Shown piece by piece: positions 33,687 through 44,900 of a DNA stretch of 64,000 nucleotides. The number at the start of each line of letters is the position of its first letter. Positions within the stretch are counted from its first letter, which is position 1. Below the pieces are notes generated by a model, which was not told the origin of the DNA, did no database searches, and was given only the letters and a program-made list of their open reading frames with translations. The position numbers were made by a program, and so were the translations under genes. The stretch is from Aegilops tauschii subsp. strangulata. Lineage: Eukaryota > Streptophyta > Magnoliopsida > Poales > Poaceae. The DNA is taken from the NCBI RefSeq assembly GCF_002575655.3, contig NC_053040.3:459220780-459284779 (forward strand). Reading direction: 5' to 3'.

Positions 33687-34803
33687 ATGGCCATTTCAAA
33701 AGCTCTGATGCTTGGCATCCTCGGATGCCTTTGCTTATGCAGTTTGGTCCTAGCAGCTCGCGAGCTAAGCGATGACTTGTCGATGGCGGCAAGGCACGAG
33801 AGTTGGATGGTGCAATACAGCCGTGTGTATAAGGATGCCACCGAGAAGGCGCAGCGATTTGAGGTTTTCAAGGACAATGTCGGGTTCATCGAGTCATTTA
33901 ACACCGAGAACTGCAAGTTCTATTTGGGCATCAATCAGTTCGCCGACCTCACCAACGAGGAGTTCAAGGCAACAAAGGCTAACAAGGGGTACAAACCGAG
34001 CTTGCAGAGGGTTCCTACCGGATTCAAGTATGAGAATGTTAGTTTTGATGCACTTCCGGCAACCGTAGACTGGAGGACCAAAGGTGCAGTCACTCCCGTC
34101 AAGGATCAAGGGGATTGTGGTAAGTATATTTAGGATAATAATGTACTATTGCATATATATTTCAATTCTTTTAGAATGGCATCTTATAGTATCTACCAAA
34201 ACATAAAATTTTGTAGGTTGTTGTTGGGCATTTTCTGCTGTCGCTGCCACAGAGGGCGTCATTAAGCTCAAAACTGGCAAGCTTATCTCACTGTCGGAGC
34301 AAGAGTTGGTGGATTGTGATGTCCATGGTGAAGACCAAGGTTGCGAAGGTGGGCTCATGGATGATGCCTTTAAGTTCATAATCAAGAACGGAGGTCTCAC
34401 TACCGAGTCCAACTACCCATATACCGCGGCAGATGACAAGTGCAAGAGTGGAACCAACGATGCCGCATCCATAAAAAGCTATGAGGATGTTCCAACCAAC
34501 AATGAGGGAGCCCTCATGCAAGCCGTCGCAAGCCAACCTGTCTCAGTAGCTGTAGATGGAGGAGATATGACGTTCCAATTTTACAAAGGTGGAGTAATGA
34601 CAGGCTCATGTGGCACTGACCTAGATCATGGTATTGCAGCTATTGGTTATGGCAAGACCAGTGATGGTACAAAGTATTGGTTGTTGAAGAATTCATGGGG
34701 AACAACATGGGGCGAAAACGGATATTTAAGAATGGAGAAGGATATTCCCGATAAGAGAGGCATGTGTGGCCTTGCGATGGAGCCTTCTTACCCCACTGCA
34801 TAG
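33687..34803 (+). CDS. SAG39/SAG12-like cysteine protease, copy C (diverged)
   Basis: Exons 33687-34119 and 34217-34803, joined in phase 1, give 339 residues, the same structure as copies A and B. Signal peptide 1-24, I29 prodomain, and peptidase C1A with the catalytic Cys in QGDCGCCWAF, His in [11 protein letters not shown] and Asn in [13 protein letters not shown]. It is clearly more diverged than A and B are from each other (for example [19 protein letters not shown] in the prodomain, [10 protein letters not shown] at the active-site approach, TSDGTKYW before the Asn). Promoter and 3' flank are alignable with A and B but with a LINE-like insertion upstream. It is probably an older duplicate of the same cluster. 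All key residues are intact. Confidence 0.95.
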
Positions 34804-35718
34804 GAAGAACATCTCGTGCCACATATCTTTGTATGCACACAAAGATTAAATAATTGGGTGCATCTACTTTTATTAAGTATAGTTTGTAACATGTATATGA
34901 ATTATCTACAAACGTATCTATTGCACGGTACTTTATATTTCATGAACGTAATGTAAATTATGCACATATATAAAGGTTGATGAAAAATTTGTGTTTGTTA
35001 TCCTTGGGAGATTTCACAGTTGTAGAGTTGTAGCAGTTTATAAGCGAATTGCACTGTCTCTTGTGCCTTCATGCATGTACAATGCACTCTTTGAGTACTT
35101 CTTGTTTTTTATGACAATCTTGGAACCAGATAAACAATGTGGAAAATGGCAGAGTTGATGTTAAAATAAACTTTGAAGCCTGAAGGAGGAAATTAATGGA
35201 TGTGAATCTGTAAATATTGATGAACATAACTAGGAAGGGACCTTATCTCCCCAATCTTGTTGCCATACTCCTTCAACACTTAACATCGACCTCTCTCCCA
35301 GCCTCAATGTCAGCCGCCTTGATCTACAAGATTACGACCACTTTAGACCGCATGGGGAGTGTCGTGAAATGAGGACACAAGATGCCAGTCCGAGAGAAGG
35401 CTCCATGGCTTCATTCCCAGCCCGAGGAGTGCCATAGGCTAATGACACACCATGGTGGGCACTTCGGGGTCACCAAAGCTTGTAACAGGCTTCACAAACT
35501 TGGCCGAGACATCAATATTGGGCTTAACATGTGTTTCCCTCGACCACTAACATGTGTAGACGTACATGAGTATTTGTCTTGCATCTGATCTTTTGGATTT
35601 TGGATTTGCCCTCACATGACTGATCTCTTGGATCTATTCAGTTTTTGTGGTTGTGTAAAGTGCTTTTGTTGGTGTGGTTTCATGGAGTTGGAATCTTTCA
35701 TCAACACTATGATTTATA
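34804..35718. other. Protease C 3' flank and intergenic DNA
   Basis: 34804-35200 is alignable with the 3' flank of copies A and B ('gagattt', 'tgtctcttgt', 'cttcat'). Beyond that no gene is recognised. Confidence 0.6.
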
Positions 35719-36498
35719 TCTTTTTTTGACTATAAACAGTAGGGTAAACCCCCACTGCAACTTTTATTAATAAAAATAAAGAGCCAGGGAACCAAAGTCT
35801 GCAAGAATCTAATAGGCTTGAGGTAAGCCCAGAAAAGAAAGAAGAAGAAGAAAAAGAAGAAAGAAAGAAAGGAAGAAGAAGAAGAAGAAGAAGAAGAAAA
35901 GAAAGAAGAAAAAGAGAGAAGAAGAAAAGAAAAGAGACTAAACTAGACTAGGCTAAAAAACAAAAGGGTTACAATTGGTTATCCAGCCAAACTATGAATG
36001 AAGCTTCATGTTTTTTCTTGATTTTGTACTTCAGCCACTTGAGCTCTTCAAAGTAGATAGCTTTCCATCCTTGGAAGGAGGGTTGAATGTGCTCAAAAAT
36101 CTTGTTGTTGCGTGAGATCCAGATAGCCCATGAGCCCAAAATAATGATATCCATGAAGAAAGGTACCTGCAACTTTTCTTTGAGATCTTGAAAGGCTTTG
36201 AGCACTGATAAGTTGGGTGTTCTAGTTGGGCAGATGAAGTTCCAGCATTGCTTAGCAAAAGGGCAGCCCCAGAATAAATGAAAGAGAGTTTCCTCCTGTT
36301 GGCAATTGAGGGTAGCACAAATATAATCTTCCAAAACAAAGGTCTTTCTCCTGAGTAAATTCCTTGTGTTCAATCTGTCATGAAGTAGCATCCAGAAGAA
36401 GACTTTGTGTTTGGGCTGGCAAGAACTTTTCCAAAGCCAGATGAAATGTTGAGGCACATTATGATGAAGATCTTGGGTAATGGTCTACACTTATTGTA
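35719..36498 (-). mobile_element. 5'-truncated LINE with zf-RVT C-terminus
   Basis: On the minus strand 36457-35969 reads as the C-terminal zinc-binding region of a plant LINE reverse transcriptase: CQPKHKVFFWMLLHDRLNT, then CATLNCQQEETLFHLFWGC, then GSWAIWISRNNKIFE. The poly(A) tail appears as TTTTTTT at about 35720 on the plus strand. Only the 3' end is left; the 5' side meets the solo LTR. Confidence 0.8.
35836..35938. repeat. (GAA)n-rich simple sequence
   Basis: Impure purine run of gaa and gaaa units, in the 3' UTR of the LINE fragment. Confidence 0.9.
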
Positions 36499-36503
36499 TA
36501 TCA

Positions 36504-38280
36504 TGTTGGAAATATGCCCTAGAGGCAATAATAAATTGGTTATTATTATATTTCCTTGTCCATGATAATCGTTTATTATCCATGCTAGAATTGTATTGAT
36601 AGGAAACTCAGATACATGTGTGGATACATAGACAACACCATGTCCCTAGTAAGCCTCTAGTTGACTAGCTCGTTGATCAATAGATGGTTACGGTTTCCTG
36701 ACCATGGACATTGGATGTCGTTGATAACGGGATCACATCATTAGGAGAATGATGTGATGGACAAGACCCAATCCTAAGCCTAGCACAAGATCGTGTAGTT
36801 CGTTTGCTAAGAGCTTTTCTAATGTCAAGTATCATTTCCTTAGACCATGAGATTGTGCAACTCCCGGATACCGTAGGAATGCTTTGGGTGTACCAAACAT
36901 CACAACGTAACTGGGTAGCTATAAAGGTGCACTACAGGCATCTCCGAAAGTGTCTGTTGGGTTGGCACGAATCGAGACCGGGATTTGTCACTCCGTGTAA
37001 ACAGAGAGGTATCTCTGGGCCCACTCGGTAGGACATCATCATTATGTGCACAATGTGACCAAGGAGTTGATCACGGGATGATGTGTTACGGAACGAGTAA
37101 AGAGACTTGCCGGTAACGAGATTGAACAAGGTATCGGGATACCGATGATCGAATCTCGGGCAAGTAACATACCGATTGACAAAGGGAATTGTATACGGGA
37201 TAGATTGAATCCCCGACATCGTGGTTCATCCGATGAGATCATCGTGGAACATGTGGGAGCCAACATGGGTATCTAGATCCCGTTGTTGGTTATTGACCGG
37301 AGAACGTCTCGGTCATGTCTGCATGGTTCCCGAACCCGTAGGGTCTACACACTTAAGGTTCGATGACACTAGGGTTATAGGGAATAGATATACGTGGTTA
37401 CCGAATGTTGTTCGGAGTCCCGGATGAGATCCTAGACGTCACGAGGAGTTCCGGAATGGTCCGGAGGTAAAGATTTATATATGGGAAGTCCTGTTTTGGT
37501 CACCGGAAAAGTTTCGGGTGCTATCGGTAACGTACCGGGACCACCGGGAGGGTCCCGGGGGTCCACCAGGTGGGGCCACCGGCCCCAGAGGGCTGCATGG
37601 GCCAAGTGTGGGAAGGGACCAGCCCCTAGGTGGGCTGGTGCGCCTCCCACAAGGGGGCCCAGGGCGCAGGAAGGGGGGAAGGCGGAAACCCTAGGCTCAG
37701 ATGGGCCTAAGGCCCACCTAGTGGTGCGCCCCCCTCTCTTCCCCCCTTGGCAACCCCAAGTCCCATCTAGGGCTGGCCGCACCCCTTGGGGGGGAACCCT
37801 AGATGGGGGCGCAGCCCCTACCCTCCCCTATAAATAGTGGGGGTTTTGGGGCTGCCATACACATGAGAACATCTCTCTCTTGGCGCAGCCCTACCCCTCT
37901 CCCTCTTCGTCTCTTGCGGTGCTTGGCGAAGCCCTGCAGGAGTGCCACGCTCCTCCATCACCACCATGCCGTTGTGCTGCTGCTGGACGGAGTCTTCCCC
38001 AACCTCTCCCTCTCTCCTTGCTGGATCAAGGCATGGGAGACGTCACCGGGCTGCACGTGTGTTGAACGCGGAGGCACCGTTCTTCGGTGCTTAGATCGGA
38101 ATCAACCGCGATCTGAATCGCTACGAGTACGACTCCTTCATCCGCGTTCTTGCAACGCTTCCGCATCGCGATCTACAAGGGTATGTAGATGCACTCCCCT
38201 TCCCCTCGTTGCTAGATTACTCCATAGATTGATCTTGGTGATGCGTAGAAAATCTTGAATTTCCGCTACGTTCTCCAACA
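36504..38280 (+). mobile_element. Solo LTR, Angela/WIS/BARE-1-type Copia
   Basis: It opens TGTTGGAAATATGCCC and ends CTCCAACA, is 1777 bp long, and aligns throughout with the two LTRs at 54513 and 61447. A 5-bp target duplication TATCA flanks it (36499-36503 and 38281-38285). No internal domain remains, so it arose by recombination between two LTRs. A TATA-like 'ctataaatag' lies at about 37829. Confidence 0.93.
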
Positions 38281-38285
38281 TATCA

Positions 38286-40200
38286 TCCCTGGCCCCAGTC
38301 GATTCGTCACTCACCACTTGCCATCTTTTTCTGGATGCATGACTCGATGGCCTGTGAAGTCTTAGGAGTTACTTTGTATAGTTCCTTGGATCTACAAGTA
38401 TTTGATCTTGTAATGATATGGAGCCCAAGGAATGATTTGGTGCACAGCAACCATCTCCCGCCAATAAAGGTCCCTCGCATGTTCTTGCGCAGTTACTTGA
38501 AATCCATATTTCATGTGAGGTCGCATGGTAGACTCTTAAGGGAAAGTTAATGATGGTACCATGTCACCCCGCTCAGCCCTGGGCCTTCGTCCGTTATCCT
38601 CCATTGCCTAAGCCTCTAGACGGTTGAGCAGCACCCACAGTCGATGGATCTTTCATGGAGCCCGGCGACACAAGGTCATGTATGATACTCTGGGCTTATA
38701 ATGGAGTGGTCATAGTTTCATCGTACAAATATCTATTCAACTATGATGTCCCCTTCAAAGCATAAATTAGTGCAATAGGGTTGCTACTGTTGGAGACAAC
38801 GCTTGCTCGTGCCCAAATTTTTGTACTCCACCAACTTTTGGTGACCTCAAATAGGGCTTCTGTTGGAGATGCTCTCGGAAGCGAGTTCACATAGTCGTAT
38901 GATCTTTCTCCCCACCTCCGCTCTCTTCCCCTCTCATGTGCAGCGCATGTCTTGTTCGTGTCAGCGCTCGCAACAGATGTTGAACATTGTAGCAACTGGG
39001 TGGCCGGTTGCATCACCGCAACGCATGGCTGGTGGCAACTCACAACTTGTGCTTGCATCACTGCCCGCCACACATTACCATCAACTTGTCGCATCGCCCT
39101 ACCGGCCAGTTCCCTTTGATGTGCGTTTCCATACGCAGCATCACCACCGGCCAGTTCCAGCACCGCTAGCGAGATGCGTCCATGCTCGGAGTGTTGCCAC
39201 CTTGCTCCTCACAGCACCACCTAGTTGGGGCTCATAGCCACCGTCGCGGCCTTACAACCGCTTGCAAGTCGGGTTGATATGGCGGAGGAGTGGGTACGAA
39301 TTGCAAAGTGCGGGGCTTGATTACCGATGCGCTACTTGCATACATCGACGCGCGGGCTTGTAATAGGGCCCTCCACCTCGCTTCACAGCATCTACCTGGT
39401 GTCTCACATCAACCGTTAGTCCCCCTCCCCCCAGTGCAGCACGGTCGACCTGCCGCCTTGCAGTGGTAGGAGCCGCGCTCGTGCATACTACCATCCGGAG
39501 GAGCCGACAGACCTCGTCGGAACAGTGGATGCGGCAGCGTAGGGGCTTGCCGGTTTAGTGCGTGGGGTGACGTCATCATCGGGGATGCCGCATGAGAGAG
39601 ACGATGGAGCAATTGGGAGAGATAGAAGATGAAAGGATAATGCAGGGCGCCCTCCGTGTGGGGCTCACATGCTATTGTCGCATGCCCACGGTGGGAGGAT
39701 GCACCGTGTGACGGACCGATCGAATCGAGTGGATCCGTCAACCTAATAGGAATATTCACATATCAAATTGGTAGATCTATGGTGGGTGTACCGCTGGCTA
39801 CACTCTACACTATAATGTGTGTAACAGCTTGTGCTAACTGATTGCAAGTTGCAACCTGCCTGTTATTTTCAGGACTAAAACTACGTTGATTTCCCGCGAA
39901 GAAAAAGCTGCCATCATGATTGAAAAATATTTTTTTGCGGGAAACTTTGAGCTTTATTCAAACGGCATCGGCACCAACACGATGGTCACGACCATCAAAC
40001 AGTTGGTAACCTCAAGTGTGTTTGCATGTTTCCCACACAAGTGGGCTGGCAGGTTGAAAAATAAGACATGAAGCCATGACGAGCTACACGTATTCACGTG
40101 CCTCCACTATGTACTTGTGCAAACTCGGACTCGTCGGTCGGTTGCTCGCCTGCGCGCTCGTAATTAAGGTGCGTGAGCGACAGAACCGTGTCCGAATTCG
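38286..40200. other. Intergenic, no gene recognised
   Basis: Only short frames without domains. 38990-39100 has low-complexity 'tgcatcac' and 'caact' words of a kind seen in degenerate Triticeae repeats. 39930-40030 ('gcgggaaactttgagcttta') looks like the end of a dispersed repeat. Confidence 0.5.
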
Positions 40201-40386
40201 AAATCGACTTGGCAACGGCGTTCACGTATCCATATGGTTATGGACTCGCGCGCAAATCGACCGATCGATCGTCATTGGGCTGCTACCAAGTCCTCGTGCT
40301 CAGCTTCTGGGCCGGTGCCCACGCGCAGGTCTCGATTTCGCCGGCGAGCGGAGACACCGCCGTCGGCCGAGGAGATCGATCGATCA

Positions 40387-41052
40387 ATGTCGAGCGTGCG
40401 CCTGAGGCTGCAGCGCGGGTGCACGGCGGCAGAGGACGCGTACCTTGAGCGGCTCGCGAGGGAGAACGGCCTCGGCAACTCCTCGATGTCTCGATTCGGC
40501 CGAGGAGGTAGATCGATGTCCACCGTGCGCCTGAGGCTGCTGTGGACGGCCGAGGAAGACGCGCGCCTGGAGCGGCTCGCGAGGGAGAACGGCTTCCGCC
40601 ACTGGCGCCGGGTGGCACGCCGGATGCCGGGCCGCTCCCGCAGCCTCTGCCGCGCCCGGTGGCGTCACCTGTCGGCGGAGCGCGAGGTGTGCTACCTCCA
40701 CACCGCCCTCGCCGCACTCTCCCACCGCGACGAGGACGAGCTCCTCGGCCGCGACTGGATGCGCAGCTGGACGGCCTTCAGAAAGAAGGCCGCCAAGAGC
40801 AGCCCAGAGAAGGCCCAAGAATACTGGACGGAGTTCATGAAGAACGCCGCTACGGGGTTCGCGGAGGAGGGGCACTGCCGGCCGGCGCCGCTGCCTGATG
40901 TAGTGGAGTCGGAGCCAGCTTCCCCGGGGCCGATGCAGCAGCAACACCCTCTCGCCGACGTCCTTGCCTCGAGCTTGAGCTCTTGCAGCCTTGCACCGGT
41001 AGATCCCAGGGCTGGCAGCCTCGCGGTAGAATTCGCGCGCATGACCATCTGA
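40387..41052 (+). CDS. Single-repeat MYB/SANT-domain protein
   Basis: Single exon, 221 residues from the ATG at 40387. One canonical MYB/SANT repeat lies at about residues 54-95: WTAEEDARLERLARENG, then HWRRVARRMPGRS, then CRARWRHLS, with the spaced Trp residues at the expected interval. It is preceded by a partial second copy of the first helix (TAAEDAYLERLARENG) that lacks helices 2 and 3, and the two are linked by similar DNA, so the N-terminus looks like an internal duplication. The C-terminal half has no known domain. Such proteins are nuclear DNA-binding factors. GC content is very high, normal for single-exon grass genes. If the second ATG at 40517 (MSTVRLRLLW) is used, the protein is about 178 residues with one clean repeat. 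Confidence is good for a MYB-like protein, lower for the start. Confidence 0.8.
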   Translation: MSSVRLRLQRGCTAAEDAYLERLARENGLGNSSMSRFGRGGRSMSTVRLRLLWTAEEDARLERLARENGFRHWRRVARRMPGRSRSLCRARWRHLSAEREVCYLHTALAALSHRDEDELLGRDWMRSWTAFRKKAAKSSPEKAQEYWTEFMKNAATGFAEEGHCRPAPLPDVVESEPASPGPMQQQHPLADVLASSLSSCSLAPVDPRAGSLAVEFARMTI

Positions 41053-41462
41053 CATCTGAGGCAGCCAGAGAAGACGTGCCCCTCTACGAAGCTTTGCGCA
41101 TGTGTAGCTAGTCTCCTTTCGATCGGGTTACATCAATGAATTTGTCTTTTGACGACGTCGTACGTTGATGTGGCTGTGGTGTGGTGCATCTTTTATGGAC
41201 GCTACACCTACGTAATTTGCTTTCTGAAACTTGCTAGTAGTGAGAGGTAAATACAGTAGCAATGCCTCAGTTTGACTTGCATGTTCACGTTAGTTCTTGA
41301 AGAGTTGAAGTTGAAAAATACAGATTCTGAATTTAATTGTGCAATTCGGTCCATTTTCGTTTGTGGCCGTCAAAACGTGAATGTGTGGCCGTACGTAACC
41401 GTCAACCGTGGGTGCGCCAGCGAGGCACCGGGCACATCTTTATTTTTTGGGTGTGTCTAGAA

Positions 41463-41795
41463 CTCAGTCGACTGAGACTTAACGAAGTCTCAGTCGAATG
41501 ACGTCAGCGTGTTTTTTTTGCTACAAACGGCATGGCTAGATGCTACAAACGGCGGCGAAAAATATTGCGACGGCATTGCAAGCAATAACAATAAATGCCA
41601 CATCCGTTTTAACTGAAATGCTACAACCGTCAATGAAGATGTTACAACCATTGAGAAGACGTGCTACAACCGATGAGGGACGACATGCTACAACCATTCA
41701 AGACAGATGTTACAACCGGTAGGAAAAAATGTTGCAAACGATGGCATAAAATGTTGCATGGTCGACTGAGATTTGGTTAAATCTCAGTCGACTGA
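41463..41795. mobile_element. Foldback MITE with palindromic ends
   Basis: Both ends are themselves hairpins: 'cagtcgactgagactt' with 'aagtctcagtcga' on the left, 'tcgactgagatttgg' with 'aaatctcagtcgactg' on the right. The middle holds about seven degenerate ~25-bp repeats of 'tgctacaaccg'. It recalls a common Triticeae Mutator-like MITE; class is not proven. Confidence 0.65.
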
Positions 41796-42114
41796 TTTTT
41801 AGCAGGACCGTTATTTTTTAGGTAATAAAAAATAACTAGGTGACTATCCCCACCTCTCCCTCCCGGGCCGCTCATGCCGTCATGCGGGCGGCTCTGGAAG
41901 CGAAACCCTAGGCCCCTGGAGACATATAGCATATGCTTTGATCCTTTGATCCTTCCAGCTCCATGTCAACTTTGTAACATGGAAAGTACGTCCAAGTTGC
42001 AAGCCCTCAAGTCTCCCCTCGTAAGTCGTCCGAATCATGGTGCATTGCAGATCGAGATCGAATCCATCCCGAATCTTAAGATAGCTACGACTTTTTACCG
42101 TGTGGCCTGGCGTG

Positions 42115-42124
42115 CCTATAAATA
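42115..42124 (+). promoter_or_regulatory. TATA box of the Cys-rich gene
   Basis: cctataaata lies about 78 bases before the ATG at 42193, in standard position. Confidence 0.65.
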
Positions 42125-42192
42125 GCATCGCCCGCTCCATCGTACTTCCACCAATTTAGGAGTCGCATCTTAATCTGTTATTAGCTCCAGCA

Positions 42193-42720
42193 ATGGTTTC
42201 TGATGCACCTGCATTTAGGACCACCGTCGTGCTGGCCGCCGTCTTGGCAGTGCTCGTCCTAGCACCGCCATCCTTAGCATGCGAGGAGGGGGCTCCGGCT
42301 CCGGCTCCGGCACTGGCTCCGGCCCCAGCTCCGGCACCCGTGATGCTGTGCGGGGATTGCGAGTCGCGGTGTCAGGCGAGGTCGACGTGCGAAGCCTACG
42401 TTGCCGCGGCAGGATGCGGGAATGAGTGCGACACCAGCTATACGCCGGAGTGCGAGCCCTGCAAATCCAGGGCCATGCAGTCGTGCACGACCGGCTGCAA
42501 CAGCTACTGCCTCACCAACTGCCAAGGCAGCCAGTGCGACAACTGCGCCACATCATGCGGCGGGCACTGCACCCAAGAAGCCGTGAACGCGTGCCGGAGC
42601 AGATGCACCTACTCCTACTACCAGGTCAAATCATGCAAGGAATGCCAGTCCGATGCCGCCAGGAGGTGCATCTACGCCTGCAACACCCAATGCAAGGCCA
42701 ACTGCGTCGTCAGCGGCTGA
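42193..42720 (+). CDS. Secreted Cys-rich protein with Ala-Pro linker
   Basis: Single exon, 175 residues. Residues 1-29 form a signal peptide (VVLAAVLAVLVLAPPSLA). An (AP)n linker follows (about 35-50), then a ~125-residue domain with roughly 24 cysteines in a loose CxxC / CxxxC pattern, ending CNTQCKANCVVSG. I do not recognise the family. The even cysteine spacing suggests a disulfide-rich extracellular or cell-wall protein; metal binding is an alternative. A good TATA box and a complete frame support a real gene. The last ~50 coding bases are repeated at 43095, after a small retroposed insertion. Confidence 0.75.
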   Translation: MVSDAPAFRTTVVLAAVLAVLVLAPPSLACEEGAPAPAPALAPAPAPAPVMLCGDCESRCQARSTCEAYVAAAGCGNECDTSYTPECEPCKSRAMQSCTTGCNSYCLTNCQGSQCDNCATSCGGHCTQEAVNACRSRCTYSYYQVKSCKECQSDAARRCIYACNTQCKANCVVSG

Positions 42721-42806
42721 ATAACCAAATGTTGTTGGACTCGAATAATCAGCCGGAGAACGAGAGATCAGTGTGTGTAAGGGGGGCATGCATATGGTCG
42801 GTGCAT

Positions 42807-43054
42807 CTCGGCTGGTGATCTCTTCTTGAGTTGGTGGCTAGCTAGGCATAGTTGCTAGGAGGCTATCGTTTCTGTTTTTGTGCTGAGCTAATGATAAACA
42901 CTGGGACATTTGCCAGATGGGTGTGTGTGGTGTGGGATAATCCCCCTGAGTCTGTTGCTTTCCTTTCCAATTTGTTGTAAGACTTGTGGTACTCGTGGTT
43001 TCTTTTCTATATGAAATGGAGCCGGGGGTTGATCCCCTGATCATTGAAAAAAAA
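42807..43054 (+). mobile_element. Small retroposed element (LINE tail or SINE)
   Basis: Flanked by an exact 15-bp target duplication, atatggtcggtgcat (42792-42806 and 43055-43069), and ending in an A9 tail after 'ggagccgggggttgatcccc'. This is the hallmark of LINE-mediated retroposition. At 248 bp it may be a 5'-truncated LINE or a SINE. Confidence 0.85.
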
Positions 43055-43079
43055 ATATGGTCGGTGCATGTGTGTTTGC

Positions 43080-43260
43080 TGATTTTGTTCATGTATGCAT
43101 CGACGCCTGCAACACCCAATGCAAGGCCAACTGCGTCAGCGGCTGAATAATCAAATGTTGTACTCAGCCGGAGATCGAACAAGAAATCAGTGTGTGTAGA
43201 GGGGGGATATGGTAGGTGCATGTGTGCTTGCTGATTTTGTTCATGTATGCAGGTATTTTT
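43080..43260 (+). pseudogene. Duplicated 3' end of the Cys-rich gene
   Basis: 'gcctgcaacacccaatgcaa' through the stop 'agcggctga' and on through 'cagtgtgtgta' repeats 42676-42790, with a 3-bp loss in the coding part. The word 'ctgattttgttcatgtatgc' occurs at both 43078 and about 43230. No start or upstream coding is present. Confidence 0.8.
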
Positions 43261-44170
43261 ACCTTCGGATGTTTATCGAACGATTTTCAATCCAGTCTAG
43301 GTCAAATTTCCAATGGTGTGTTGACTGAATAATTTACATTGAACATGACTGAAGTTTTTTTGAGAGAGAGGGAGTATATGATAACTAAAGGTATGAAAGA
43401 TAGGAAACTCTCAGCGAATAATGGAAAAAAGGAAACAGGGTGAACAATCATGGAAGATCAGAAAATGAGGGCGACTGAACTACTTTATTCTCTTATTACT
43501 TCATCTGCTAATGCAAATCATATGAAAACTGAAAAATGATTAATAGCAAGGCAAAACAATTATAAATCTAAACTGAGGGATGAACAATGAGGAAAATCAT
43601 AGACTGATGAATAAAAACTGATGAGTAAAATGAGATGTAAGAGAGTAAAGAACAATTATGCTTGTGCATAGTCAAATCTGACACTACAGTTATACTTGAG
43701 TTTCAAACCCATCTCCACTACTTCGGCACAAATGTTGAGCGAGGACTATAAAGTACAATGCTTATATATGCCGCAGAACAGTGTGTTGCTTGTGAAATCA
43801 ACAAGAGGTTTGAAAGGTGAAAGTTGTGGAGACTAAATACATGGTCAAGCCTTGCTATTGATCTGAACACCCACAAATCAAGACAAAGGAAAAACATGGC
43901 ACAAAAGGGATTTTTCTGCAGTACAAACACCAGAAACGTGACAAGGAAGGGCCCCATGGACCAGCACAACAAGCATTATTTATTGTTCACAACATCCATC
44001 ACGCACAGAATCCCCTCAAGCAGATCTATGAAGTAGGACATAAGGTCTAGTTTACTGAATGTGAGAAGAAGAAAAACAAGTCAGAGAACCGTTGTGGTCG
44101 TCCGTAGTTGCTGCTGCCAGCACGCATCGGCCTAGCGCCAACTAGCCCGAGCTAGTCAGCCTGCACCAGG
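43261..44170. other. Intergenic, no gene recognised
   Basis: AT-rich. A minus-strand frame at 43972-43718 rich in hydrophobic residues has no recognisable domain, and I do not call it. Confidence 0.5.
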
Positions 44171-44177
44171 GCCCTGA

Positions 44178-44900
44178 ATCCTATTTCGCGCCTCCAGCGC
44201 CACTTAAAGGCATTTCAACAAAGCGGCGCTCACCCCCTTCCACACACAGGTAACTAACTGGGTCAGCCCATGTAGGGTTTTCTTTCCAACATTTTCTAAT
44301 TTTGATTGGATTTTTTATTTTTATTTATTTTGTATGATTTCCTTTTTCCTTTTTTCCTTTTTATCAATTTCTTGAACTTTTTAGAATTTTCACGGATTGT
44401 TTTTTTCCATTTATCAAATTTGTAAACCTTTTCAAATTAAAAACTTTTTAAAATACTTTATGATTTTTTTCATTTTTTGAACATATTCCAAATTGCAAAA
44501 TTTCCATGTCTTGAACTTTTTTCAAATATGTGAATTTTTGCCAAATTTGTTGAACTTTTTCAATTTTCATGAACTCTTTTCAAATTTATTGAACCTTTTT
44601 TAAAAATGAACCTTTTCATTTTTGTGAACTTCATTTTTCAAATCTGTGAACTTTTTAAAATCTACAAACTTTTTTTTAAACCCGTGAACATTTTTTTGAA
44701 TTCTTGTTTTTGTAGAAGTTGGGTTTTCCCCAAAAATCAACAATCAACGATGGACTGGTCAACCACGATCTATCAACTGTGAACCAAGAAACCAGAGAAA
44801 TTAAGGGTAGCTGAAAGTAGGGAGCACCTAGCTACCAGACTGGATGTCGGATTCAGGACGACACCACAAGTAAGTCTACATTGGATGATGATGGGGGAGC
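44178..44900 (+). repeat. Dispersed repeat, copy 1
   Basis: It opens 'gaatcctatttcgcgcctcc' and then runs through a long series of 'gaactttttcaaattt' motifs. The same sequence occurs in inverse orientation at about 54290-54512 plus 63178-63935, where a retroelement splits it. It probably belongs to an unclassified DNA-transposon family. Confidence 0.6.

Noticed and set aside
37481..37837. Pro/Gly-rich frames in the solo LTR and in the LTRs at 55322-55795 and 62236-62709
   Set aside because: They recur identically in all three LTRs and are a by-product of GC-rich LTR sequence.
38741..39237. Frames of 120-140 residues on both strands
   Set aside because: No recognisable domain, no splice support, and local low-complexity sequence.
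43718..43972. Hydrophobic minus-strand frame
   Set aside because: No start context, no family resemblance; cannot be supported.
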